Source: Ceratobasidium sp. AG-K
Lineage: Eukaryota; Basidiomycota; Agaricomycetes; Cantharellales; Ceratobasidiaceae
Direction: 5' to 3'
DNA: 64,000 bases
Assembly: GCA_037039685.1 (NCBI GenBank)
Contig: JAWNGF010000004.1
Span: forward strand, 4,712,001-4,776,000
Both the position numbers and the translations under genes were made by a program. The first letter of the stretch is position 1. Each line of letters begins with the position of its first letter. Shown here one piece after another: positions 1 through 9,234 of the stretch. The notes below the pieces were generated by a model. The model was given only the letters and a program-made list of their open reading frames with translations, was not told where the DNA came from and ran no database searches.

Positions 1-1361
1 TTTCTGATGAACCACGACCGGAAATCCAAAGCTTCGCGTATCCAAATGGCCAAGTGCCTCGCGCAAGTCTGTCGGCGACTAAAGCCAGTGTACACGTCCG
101 TCATATGGGCAAATTTCGAGTGTAAGACTGCGACTGCATTGAGGTCGCTCTGGAACGCGTGTGCCGAAAAGAATGGAGTTGGAAGCTATATCCAGTGAGT
201 GATACACCAACTCGAATCCACCCGGTACTGAACGCTAATTAGGGAACTGGACTTGCAATTCCCGGCCCTTCCCATCGACACGCTCGAAGCTCAGCTCGCC
301 GCAGTATGGCCCTCTCTTGCGTCCCTCCACACGATCACTCTGACTCTCACGCCTACTCATGGATGCCCCGCCTGGCTGGCGACCCAACTCATGTCGATTC
401 CAACTCTCTCCACTCTACGCTTGAGGATCATGGGAAACAGTCTGGGTCCACACTTGCGCACGCCCAACACCGTCAAACACCTCTATATGGAAGTGTTCCC
501 GCCTGAAGACCACGAGCGGAGGGCTGAAGTACTCGGCGAATGCCCAGCCACACCTAATCCAGACGCACCCAAGGGACAAGTGAGTAGAGAGGCATACCAC
601 AACTGGGCCCCTCTTTTCAATGATGTTGTCGACCTTGTCGAGTCGGCTCACTCGGTCACTCATATGGGATGGTTCGTCCATTGGATGCTCGTTCACGCAT
701 TTTACCGTCACATTACTCCGGACCCCACTGATGAGTCTAATTGAAGATGCATCCAAGTCGACAAGCTTCCTCCTAAGCTGACTAGTCTTGGCGTCACACT
801 CGAATCGCAAATGGGTACCGAGCCGTTTGTACGCGCGATGAGTGGACTTCCAATTACCGACCTCGCATTCACAGCCTATGATCACGCACTGCTCTCTGGT
901 ACAGTCTTCAAATCATTTTGTGGATCATTCAAGCACCTGGAGCGTTTGAGACTGAAACTACGTAGTCCGTCGATCACAGTCGCAAATGAGGAAGTGCCCG
1001 AAGCGCTCTATAACGAGGTACGTGCCCCGTTCCTTGACTTATGATTGACCTGATTGACCCTGCGCAAAAGGATACTTTCTGCGAGGGTCTAGTCTCGCTT
1101 AAACACCTTCGATGTTATAAGGGCCCATTCCTCTGCAAGCGACCGTCGACTCGCTCCACCTTTCCTGCTCGACATCTCCGACTGGAGGTCAAGTCGACGC
1201 TCTCGGAAGTGGCACGAAAGCTGAGCAAAAAGGGAGCAAAGCCTGAGTTACTGGTTCAATGGAGCGCGTGGGTGGATGGAACTTATGGACCAAAGGAGTA
1301 CTATGTAGTACCGCACGAAGGGCCTAGGAGGATAGACGAGCAGAATGCAGTGGGAGAATAA
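1..1361 (+). pseudogene. F-box/LRR-like protein gene, 5'-truncated by window edge, one in-frame stop
   Basis: Reading frame is open from the window edge. Residues resembling the second half of an F-box (LAQVCRRLKPVYTSVIW) are followed by hydrophobic leucine-rich segments. Three exons fit: 1-194, 243-1017 and 1071-1361, with GT..AG introns of 48 nt (195-242) and 53 nt (1018-1070) carrying ctgac/ttgac-like branch sites; the end is TAA at 1359-1361. A TGA at 742-744 interrupts exon 2, where the paralogous fragment near 18985 has GGA, so one substitution probably broke it. F-box proteins recruit substrates to SCF ubiquitin ligases; LRRs are the usual substrate-binding part. That role is family knowledge, not shown here. 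The true start lies outside the window. Alternative: a functional gene with an extra splice around the stop; I see no good sites. Confidence 0.6.
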
Positions 1362-1986
1362 GATGCTGATGGATTAATTGGAGATGGGCCGTGTACGCTA
1401 CACACTCTCGCGACATTCTTGAAATCAATATATTTTAATTAACGTTTTTGAGCCAGAGTCATCAAATCGTAGAATTTCCAACCGCCGTGGCGCTTACATT
1501 GCCTTGGCTCATTCGCCCCACCGTTGACTTTGGGAGCCCGACAACCTCTGCAAGCGTAGTACACGTCAGTTGCACAGATGTGATGGAATATAATCCGCTT
1601 CTAAGTAAGGGTTCCACTCCTTACACCTTGGCCCAGAGATTGGGATACACAGAGAATCTGAGTTGATATTGGCAGCACAGCCTTCTGCGAACTTCGGTCC
1701 CAATATCCCCCACTCGAATCCACCTGACAAGCGAACCCAGCTGAGACAAATTCCAGGTGATTCATCTGAGAGGGACTCGCACTACAAAGGACCAAATAGT
1801 GGTATAGGCATCACGGGCTCCGTCCCATGGTATATCTCTTTCAATGTGACTCACTGGTACCCAGTCACGGCTCGAGTCATATGCTCATAGAATTCGAAGC
1901 ACTCCCAACGCGTGAGCGCAGTTCAGACTATTTACTTGACAGGAAACTGCAAACTTTCTCCCCAGATACTAAGTACCACACCATGA
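1362..1986. other. Intergenic DNA, no gene recognised
   Basis: AT-rich just after the preceding gene end (about 1425-1445) and otherwise unremarkable. Short open frames here have no family-like content. It probably holds the 3' end of the upstream gene and the promoter of the next F-box gene, but I see no clear motif. Confidence 0.4.
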
Positions 1987-2373
1987 CCCGACGCTCCCAG
2001 CAACCATCCGTGTCTCTGTGTTTTTGCGATTCCCGAACTCGCACAGCAAATATGCACCCTCGTACCAAAATCAACCAATGCTAGCCTTCTGCGTACTTGT
2101 CGCTTGCTATTTCACAAGCTTTGTCAATACGTCTGGGAGGGTACGGATGCTGTCATTGCCATGGTATCAATGATACCCGGCTGCGAGATTGTTGAATTTG
2201 GCAACAAGCTATTGATGTGTTTCGAGAGCGTGAGTGTTTAGTAATGAGTTTTTTAAGATTGACGTTGGCCTACAAAAGAAGATTATGATGTTTCCGAGTC
2301 AGCTGGATCTATCTCGACTCAGCCTTTACGCCCGTTTTGTCAAAAATCTAGATATACCAATCAGCTGGCTCAT

Positions 2374-2575
2374 CTGTAAACCTGGCTGGGGCTCCATAGT
2401 GCTATATAGCGCTATGAAGCCCTATAGCAAATAAGCTACATCCTCTAAACCTAGCAGTCCATAGCATTGCCCATTGCTACATAGCACTATGTAGCACTGT
2501 GAAGCAGAGTCCCAATTTGGTGATTCAAACAGAAAAGTCAGAGACAGGTGGCTGCACACTTACCATATATGGTAA
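2374..2575 (+). repeat. Left terminal inverted repeat of the MITE-like element
   Basis: Pairs with 2926-3127. Inside the repeat are short palindromic tracts of tagtgctat/atagcacta type and a terminal ttaccatatatggtaa palindrome at its inner edge. Confidence 0.85.
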
Positions 2576-2925
2576 TGATTTTCCCAGATAGGTAATTTGA
2601 TACCACTTACTCATTTACCCATTTTGGGACAAACTTTTGAACCAGCCAGCAGATTTCCATCCCCTTGGTACCAATGCGACTATATGCTACAAAGTACCCC
2701 CAGGGGTGGTGCAGGGGGTGCACTCAGACACATGGAATAGGAGGAAAAAATGACTTCAAGGGGCAGGGTGGGACTTGCAGTTTCAAGTCAGATGAGTGCC
2801 TAAAATGGGTAAATTACATCCCAATGTGGAATTTCAAATATTGCCAAAAACGGAAATTTATAATTGTCTCAGAATCGAAAATTACCATATATGAAAACTC
2901 ATTTATCCAAATTTGGACTAATTAG

Positions 2926-3127
2926 TTACCATATGTGGTAAGTGCGCAGCCACCTGTCTCTGACTTTTCTGTTTGAATCACCAAATTGGGACTCTGCTTC
3001 ATAGTGCTACATAGTGCTATGTAGCAATGGGCAATGCTATGGAATGCTAGGTTTAGAGGATGTAGCTTATTTGCTATAGGGCTTCATAGCAGTATATAGT
3101 GCTATGGAGCCCCAGCCAGGTTTACAG
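2926..3127 (-). repeat. Right terminal inverted repeat of the MITE-like element
   Basis: Inverted copy of 2374-2575, same length, about a dozen substitutions, mostly transitions. Confidence 0.85.
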
Positions 3128-4350
3128 ATGCTGCTAGTCGACAAATACGAAAATTGGGACGATTTCCTGGTGTGCGCCCAATCCACACCTCTTCTCCCCA
3201 ACTTGGAGCACATTCGAGTTTCCATGTCTGCGACTGCACATGGAGCACGAATTACAACTGATTCCGCCAACTGGATTGCTACCTTTTTATCTCCTTCATT
3301 GCTTGGTGTCAGCTTGGTCCGGGGTAGCAGCTGGAGCTGGTCATTTGACAGACAAGACTACATGTTCATGGAATTCAAGCTTACTCGCAACCTCTTGGAT
3401 GAGATATCCCGGAGATGCCCGCATATTGAATCTCTGGAGATTTTTCCTGCGGAATTTGAGCTGAACAAAAACAAGGGGATTGGGGATACATACATGAGGG
3501 AATCAGAAACCTCAACTACGCATCGCCCTCTCCCAACACTTCTACAGCCATTTCTCAACTTTGATGCCTTTGTATGCTATCTACTACCCCGTTCTTTTTG
3601 GATAACAATATCCTGCTATCTCTTGCGCCACTGCCACTAGTGGAGTCCCTTTCCATTCATAACCTCCATGACAATCAAAAGGTGTATGCAACCAACATCC
3701 AGCTGCCAGACCAGTCCTTCCCATCCCTCCGGCATTTAACAATATCTGAAATTAGCTGGGAGACAATTCGGAACCTAATTCACCAGAAGTCATTTTGGCA
3801 AGGCCTACGCACAGTTGAAATTCAAGGTTTCGAACCATATAGATGGCCTGAGCCAGAAAACGACCTGCATATATGGTCTAGCATTATCCCAAGCTTTGCT
3901 GATCATGGCTCTGCTTTGACTAGCCTGAGGCTGTCTGGTGCTTTTGGGCAAATCGTCACCCCTTGACTTATTGATTCACTGAAGCGACTACCATTAACCA
4001 CGCTGTCCCTGACTTCGCTCAAAAATCAGCAATCTGATTGGATTAATATAGTCCACGGGATTCCACTGGTCGAAAATCTCACTATTGGTGTTTGTTTGGA
4101 TGGGACTCTTGCCTCGGACCTTTGTAGCATCTTTGCATCCATGCCACGACTTTCCTGACTATCCTTGCCCACAAGTTCCAACTTTCCCAGTCAAATTCAG
4201 ACCGTTGTGACTCCACCACAGCCATACTCACTGGCCAGTGTGTATCTAGAAACAAATTTTCATCTTGCACAAGATCCAGGGGAAGATGCTGAGGCTGTAG
4301 CAAGGTTAGACAAATCCATGATTCCTGATTCAAGTTGTAGAGGCTGCTGA

Positions 4351-4879
4351 GCTGTTAATAGGTTTCTTTATGCACTGAGACCAAACATGACATATGGTCC
4401 TGGAGGATACACGCCAGCCTTCTTCCAGGGGGTCCATTGGGAAAATCCAATGAACACAGTAATTATCAACAATACCTTGTTGAGGCTTTGGGAAGGGCGG
4501 TAGGTTGGCAATGCTTTGAGGGCTTAGTGCTGACCAGTCTTCAAAATAGAATGTAACAGGCTGGACCCAAGGCAATCAGCAAGAGGATAATAAGTTAGAG
4601 CCACCAGGAGATGGTTTGAGACGAAGCTGGATTGCATACTTGACTTGGTGTTTTGTCCAGGGCTGGGGAGTTTGGATGGTTTAGAGTGTAAAGACAAAAA
4701 TGTCTACTAATCCTGTCATGTACCCCAGTGCATCATTCCATTGATTCTGTGTGGCATCAGAGTTCCCACTGGCAGCCAGTTGTAGTGCATACAGGCAGAG
4801 TCAAATCACCCCTGAGTGCCCTAACCTCTAGTAACATAACAAGTCTATCAACAAAAACGAGTGTCCACCACAACACTCT
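4351..4879. other. Host DNA left of element A, no gene recognised
   Basis: About 530 bp without family-like ORFs. It is contiguous with 18242 onward in the chromosome that existed before element A inserted: the actct at 4875-4879 is repeated at 18242-18246. Confidence 0.4.
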
Positions 4880-5326
4880 TGTCACAACCCTAACCAAACC
4901 TTGGAGGCCAAGACTCCACAGGTAGTGAGGATGGGAGTTGGGACAACGACAAAGGTCAAATGTATGGCACTAAGGCCTAAGTAAGTCACGCAGTGAGTGA
5001 TTGGGGAAAACAACAAGAGAACAAGTCTTGTAGAGACAAGACTTGTGTTGCTGGTATATATACTATCTAGTGTGGCTATGTACAATAGATAGAAGGCAAC
5101 AAAGGGAGCCAAAATGAGAAAAGGCAAGAGTCCAAGAGAAGCAAGGTCAAGACAAAGGAAATGTGTTAAGTCCATGGAAACAGGAAAAGGAGAAGACATG
5201 CCAGGCAGTCATGTCCCATGATCATGGCTTACAGAAAGGCGACTAAATGCGCCAAGGCAGGAGGAACAAGACCAAACACAAGGCAAACAGACAAGAGGGA
5301 GAAAGAGAGAAGGAAAGGTCATGACA
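4880..5326 (-). repeat. 3' LTR of element A (LTR-A)
   Basis: On the + strand it reads tgtcacaaccc...ggtcatgaca, matching the split LTR at 17333-18241 almost throughout. The sense strand has a tatatata box with a self-complementary acaagtcttgt/acaagacttgt pair just downstream. Confidence 0.9.
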
Positions 5327-5336
5327 CTACCCCCCC
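5327..5336 (-). other. Polypurine tract of element A
   Basis: Sense aaggggggtag directly abuts the 3' LTR; this is the expected plus-strand primer position. Confidence 0.7.
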
Positions 5337-5350
5337 TTCTAGGCTGGGGA

Positions 5351-5818
5351 TCACTCTACAAGAGACAAAACAGATGACTTGCAGCTAACCCAAACAAACT
5401 CCTCCTCATTGTTCAACACAAGCAGGTCCTCTGCTGTCCCTGTACCTTTCCAGACGTCCTCCTTGTCATCATCCGTCAAGTCAATGATGGGCTCTTCATG
5501 CCCAGGGCCATTGGTGAGGTCAATGACCTGGAAGGGGTCCATGATTTCCCAGGCATCATAGATGTCCTGGGCCTCATGGGCAATCCAGTTGTTCCACCGG
5601 ACAAGGGGGTGACTGACAAAGGAGCAAGGGGGGCAGCAGTGGCATGAGCATGCCCCAATGATGAAGTAGAAGGCCTGTCGCAGCCTGGAGTGCCAATACT
5701 GGCTGTTCTTGAGCAGGGGAATGGCTTCCAGTGTCTGCTTGAAGGAGGCTGAACATGTGTAAAGGTCCTTATAGACGTGGACCATGAAGGTGTTGGTGGA
5801 GAGGGTGAAAGCAGACAT
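5351..5818 (-). CDS. ORF3 of element A, accessory protein of unknown function with SUMO-interaction-like motifs
   Basis: 155-codon ORF starting MSAFTLSTNTF, lying between the pol chromodomain and the polypurine tract. I do not recognise the family. It has a Cys/His-rich middle (ACSCHCCPPC) and an acidic C-terminal half with VIDLT and IIDLTDDD, both matching the consensus of SUMO-interaction motifs. It overlaps the 3' extension of pol by 343 nt in the -1 frame. A TATAAAAG box (sense, 5920-5913) lies 94 nt upstream of the ATG, suggesting its own promoter. Position and frame match the ORF3s of the other elements, though sequence similarity is low. Function and expression are inference. Confidence 0.6.
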   Translation of the reverse strand: MSAFTLSTNTFMVHVYKDLYTCSASFKQTLEAIPLLKNSQYWHSRLRQAFYFIIGACSCHCCPPCSFVSHPLVRWNNWIAHEAQDIYDAWEIMDPFQVIDLTNGPGHEEPIIDLTDDDKEDVWKGTGTAEDLLVLNNEEEFVWVSCKSSVLSLVE

Positions 5819-8152
5819 GGCACAGAGAGTGAGGTGTGGGTAGGGGATGTTTTTAGCACAGGAGGAGTGAAAGTGAACACTTTTGGATGGGGGACCTGGA
5901 TCCCAGCAGCCTCTTTTATACATTTTGAGCGCCAAATGGGCCGTTCTTCTTTCTCTCCAGCCGCTGACTCATCTTTTGTCTCCTCATGACAACACTTCCT
6001 GGTTACATTAGGAACTTCTTTGATGGCCTCAGGATGTTCTAAGTGGAATTCCTTAACAAGTTCTGATGTGTTGCCAAGGTTCTCCAGGGGTTCCCAGGAG
6101 TCATGTTCTGATGTGTAACCTTTCCACTTGACAAAGTATTCCAAAACTCCCTTCTTGATCCTGGAGCTCTGTATCTTTTTGACCTCATATTCCTCCTCTC
6201 CTTCAGGTGTTTCTATGGGAGGGGGCAGTTCCACATGGCGACCCTCAATCTTGTCTTCCTCATACTTGGCCAGTTGCAAGACATTGACTACCAGGTGCAT
6301 GCTCATGGAGGGTGGGAGTTCCAGTCAATATGCATTCCTTCCTACTGCTTCCAGAATTGTGAATGGTCTGAGCTGTTTATGCAAGAGTTTCAGGGATGGT
6401 TGATTGGTTGTGATATGATTGTGGCTGAGCCAAACTTTGTTGCCTATGATGAAGGGGTCTTCCCATCGCTTCCAATCCACATATTCCTTGTCCTGTTCCT
6501 TGCTCAGGATGAGGCTAGCCTTGGCTTCTTCCAGGTTGTCTTGGATTTGTTGTGCATGGGCTGCGGCTTCCGGCACTGATCCATCTTCCACTGGAGTTCC
6601 TTCAATTGACGGTGGCAAGCTGTGTTGGCAAAGAAAGGGGTCATGCCAATGCTGGAGTGGAAAGAGTTGTTGTATGCAAATTTGGCAAACAGTAGTAGTG
6701 ATGCCCAATCATGCTGTCTGAATGAGCAATATGTCTGAATGAAGGCTTTGACCATTTGATTGATGCACTCCGTTTGTCTGTCAGTTTCAGGGTGATAAGC
6801 AGTGGAGAGTCTGGGCCAAATGTTCACGGCTTGATAGAGTTCTTTCATGAATCTAGACACAAAAGTGGGCCTGCAATCCAGCACTACTGTTTCTGGGGTG
6901 CCATGTAATTTCCAACAGTGTTCCATGAATAACTCCGTGAGTTTGGGGGATGTGGTCTTGTCAGAGCAGGGAATGAAGTGCGCCATCTTGGTCAAGGTAT
7001 TGACAATCACCAGTATGGAGTCTAGACCTTTGGAAAGTGGTAGTTTGACAATCATATTGGCCAAAATGTGTTGCCAGGGCTTGGAAGGCAGTTCAAGTGG
7101 TTGTAATTCTCCAAGGGTTTGCTGGTTAATTGGCTTGGAACGTTGGCACAAGTCACATGATGACACATATTTGTTGATGTATGCCTTCATGGATGGCCAC
7201 CAATATTACCTTTTGACCAATGCCAGCATCTTTGCTTGCCCCATGTGTCCTACTGCTTTGTTGTCATGATGGAGTTCTAAAATCCAACACTTGGTTTTGT
7301 TGTTGCTTTGGACATAAATCCTTCCTTTGTGGTACAGTAAGTTGTCCCTTATATTCCAGTCTTCAAATTCCTTCTGGCCTGAGGTGGGAGCTTTCTCTGG
7401 TTGGTTGCTAAGGAAGGCACAGATTGATGTAACATAATTGTCCTTCTGCGTCTGATCTCTGATTGCCTGTCAAATAACCGTAGTTAATGGCATGCCCTGT
7501 GGTTCTGTTTCAGCTGAATTGATGAAGATGTGTGGAGAAAGTAGGGGTTTTTGAGGGACTACCCCCCCTTCCAGGTCATGGTCACTCAGTTGACTGAGTG
7601 CATCTGCCTTGCCATTGAGTCTGCCGGCCCTATACTTGATTTGGAAATTGAATTTGGAAAGGAAAACCACCCATCTATTCTGTTGTTTCATTAAAACTTT
7701 GGAAGTCATGAAATATTCCAGATTCTTGTGATTGGTGATGAGCAACACAGGAATCTCTGTTCCTTCTAGGAGGTGGCACCATTCCTTGAAAACCTTGATG
7801 ATTGCCAGAAGTTCCTTATCAAAAATGTCATAGTTTTGCTCTGCTGGGGATAGGCTCTTGGACATGAACACCACAGGGTGAAGCTTGTTATCAGACCTGT
7901 ATTGGCTGAGAACTGCCCTGGTTGCTTTGTCTGACGTGTTGCATTCAATGATAAATCCTTTGTCTTGGTCTGGTCGCAACAGAATGGGAGCCTTGATGAA
8001 TTCTTTGATTAATCCCTGGAACACAAGTGCTGCTTCCAATCCCCATTCCCATTGTTTGGTCTTCATGGTCAGGTCATATAATAGTTGCACAATGTGGGTG
8101 TAATTCTGTATAAACCATTGGTAGAAGTTTGCAAAGCCAAGGAAAGTCTGGA
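5476..8152 (-). pseudogene. Element A pol, 3' half: RNase H, integrase, chromodomain and 3' extension
   Basis: Sense order: RT tail/RNase H (8152-7470), integrase (7190 to about 6325) and chromodomain with an S/T/P-rich extension (6306-5476). RNase H carries ECNTSD and TNHKNL where relatives have D in place of N. Integrase keeps the CxxC of its zinc finger (SCDLCQ), but the first catalytic Asp is Asn (VIVNTLTKM) and the second motif is altered (LDCRPTF). The chromodomain EYEVKKIQ..YFVKWKGY is good. Frameshifts separate the blocks and TGA/TAA stops lie between 7190 and 7470. The chromodomain would normally direct integration to chromatin. Inactive. Confidence 0.85.
5913..5920 (-). promoter_or_regulatory. 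Candidate internal TATA box for ORF3 of element A
   Basis: Sense TATAAAAG, 94 nt ahead of the ORF3 ATG at 5818. It also lies inside the pol reading frame, so the match could be coincidental; the same placement recurs in B1 and, less perfectly, in B2, C, E2, E3 and F. Confidence 0.5.
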
Positions 8153-8800
8153 TGTCATGACCCAAGAGGCATGACCACCAATCATTTTTCTAAGTCACAT
8201 TTAATCATATATATGCGCATTTATCCACTCCTGGTAACGGTAACGGTCACGTGACTTGTAACATCTCTTTGTTTTGTAACATGTTGTTGATGACTAAATA
8301 TCTATTGTATCACTTGTTTATTGTACCATGTATATACCTTGTATATACCTTGTATAGTTTGATGTGGCGTCTCTCATGTATATAATGAGGGTGAGTCTGA
8401 GGCTTAACCTCAGAACTCAACCACTTGCCTAATATACTGGCTTGTACAACCTCTACATTGCATAAGTGCCTTTGTGCATAAGTGTTCTTGCTGCCCAGGT
8501 CTCTCTAGACCAAGTGTGTTGTGACCCATGTACAACATCCCTGGACTCTAACTGTGTGGCACAAACTCTGGCGCCTTAAGCGCCCATTGTACAATGTAGT
8601 GCCCTCTCCTGCGTTTAGTGCGGTGTATGGATGATGTGTCACCTTGGCCCATATGGCCTTGCTGTCTTCTGGATCTTTCCCTTGGAAGGATTGTGCTTCT
8701 GGAATGTTCTTCCAGAAGTACTTTGTGATTGCTGACTGATACTGGTGCCTGATTGGCCAGTTTATGTATTGTACCACTTTGAGGCATTTTTGCCTCATGC

Positions 8801-8808
8801 TATATATA
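8801..8808 (+). promoter_or_regulatory. TATA box of LTR-B in element B1
   Basis: TATATATA followed at 26 nt by the segment complementary to the PBS, so transcription probably starts at or just before 8835. The same spacing is seen in LTR-C and LTR-E. Confidence 0.7.
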
Positions 8809-8937
8809 CTGGCTCGCAAGCATGGACTTACTCCAGCTTGCTTTGCCTTGTCATCTCTCCCCTCAGAGTGCACTCTAAGTCCCAAAGGCCTTACAGCCTT
8901 TGTCTCTCATCTAAGTGGGCCTTTGGCCATCATCAGT

Positions 8938-9111
8938 ATTGACACTAAGGTAGCACTAGCTACTTAGCAAACGGTCTAAGGAGCCCTTGCAGCATATTGA
9001 CGCTAAGGTAGCACTAGCTACTTAGCAAACGGTCTAAGGAGCCCTTGCGGCATATTGACGCTAAGGTAGCGCTAGCTACTTAGCAAATGGTCTAAGGAGC
9101 CTGTAAGGCAT
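8938..9111 (+). repeat. Tandem repeat, three copies of a 58-bp unit in the B1 5' LTR
   Basis: Units start at 8938, 8996 and 9054, each beginning attgac[a/g]ctaaggtag and containing gctacttagcaaa and ggtctaaggagcc. The 3' LTR of B1 and the 5' LTR of B2 have one copy. Confidence 0.9.
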
Positions 9112-9186
9112 ATCAAGGCCAGTCTATACAACTAAGGCGAGAACGGTCACTGTTGTTGGTCAACCAGCAAAGAGGGTTGTGACATT

Positions 9187-9198
9187 GCAAAGCAAGCT
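9187..9198 (+). other. Primer binding site of element B1 (self-priming type)
   Basis: gcaaagcaagct starts 2 nt after the LTR and is the exact complement of 8835-8846 in the R region. No tRNA 3' end is needed to explain it. Confidence 0.75.
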
Positions 9199-9234
9199 TC
9201 AACTGCAAGCCACAAGGAAACACAATATAGTCAC

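Larger units (their letters stand above)
2374..3127. mobile_element. MITE-like element with 202-bp terminal inverted repeats
   Basis: The two ends (2374-2575 and 2926-3127) are inverted copies of about 202 bp at roughly 95% identity, starting ctgtaaacctggctggggct. Between them is about 350 bp with no meaningful ORF, so it is non-autonomous. An AT dinucleotide flanks both ends (2372-2373 and 3128-3129). Element plus one AT is 756 bp, a multiple of three, and the F-box gene frame is continuous across the inferred empty site, which supports these borders. A 2-bp duplication recalls Tc1/mariner-type transposition (normally TA), but the superfamily cannot be assigned from this alone. Confidence 0.8.
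1987..4350 (+). pseudogene. Second F-box/LRR-like gene, interrupted by an inverted-repeat transposon and by stops
   Basis: Frame 1 from 1987 encodes a recognisable basidiomycete F-box-like segment (FAIPELAQQICTLVPKSTNA, then LLRTCRLLFHKLCQYVWEGT) up to a phase-0 intron 2230-2278 (49 nt). The second exon runs to 2373, where the 754-bp TIR element begins, and resumes at 3128. LRR-like text continues to about 3571 and, after a probable splice or frameshift near 3572-3590, to 4350. In-frame TGA codons at 3964 and 4156 and lack of an in-frame ATG ahead of the F-box (TGA at 1984) show it is no longer a normal gene. The F-box part would bind SKP1 in an SCF ubiquitin ligase; the repeats would bind a substrate. 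Both are inferred from the family. Confidence 0.6.
8517..9184 (+). repeat. 5' LTR of element B1 (LTR-B, 668 bp, with triplicated 58-bp unit)
   Basis: Starts tgttgtgaccc and ends gttgtgaca. TATA at 8801-8808 (tatatata); self-primer agcttgctttgc at 8835-8846, 26 nt after the TATA. It is 116 bp longer than the 3' LTR, exactly two extra 58-bp units. Confidence 0.92.

Noticed and set aside
742..744. TGA as selenocysteine or programmed readthrough in the first F-box gene
   Set aside because: The paralogue has GGA at this position; a simple nonsense mutation is enough, and fungi lack selenocysteine insertion in general.
2665..2925. 86-codon ORF inside the MITE-like element as a transposase remnant
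   Set aside because: No transposase motif, low complexity, too short; the element is non-coding.
4728..4925. Small ORF near 4728 as a gene
   Set aside because: Low-complexity Ser/Thr-rich reading frame running into LTR-A; no motif or context support.
8153..8516. 8153-8516 as the promoter part of B1
   Set aside because: It is outside B1's aagtg duplication and pairs with 12890-13003 to give a complete solo LTR flanked by ctgga.
9187..9198. PBS complementary to a tRNA 3' end
   Set aside because: I see no CCA-complement (tgg) at its start, and the match to the element's own R region is exact in all families.
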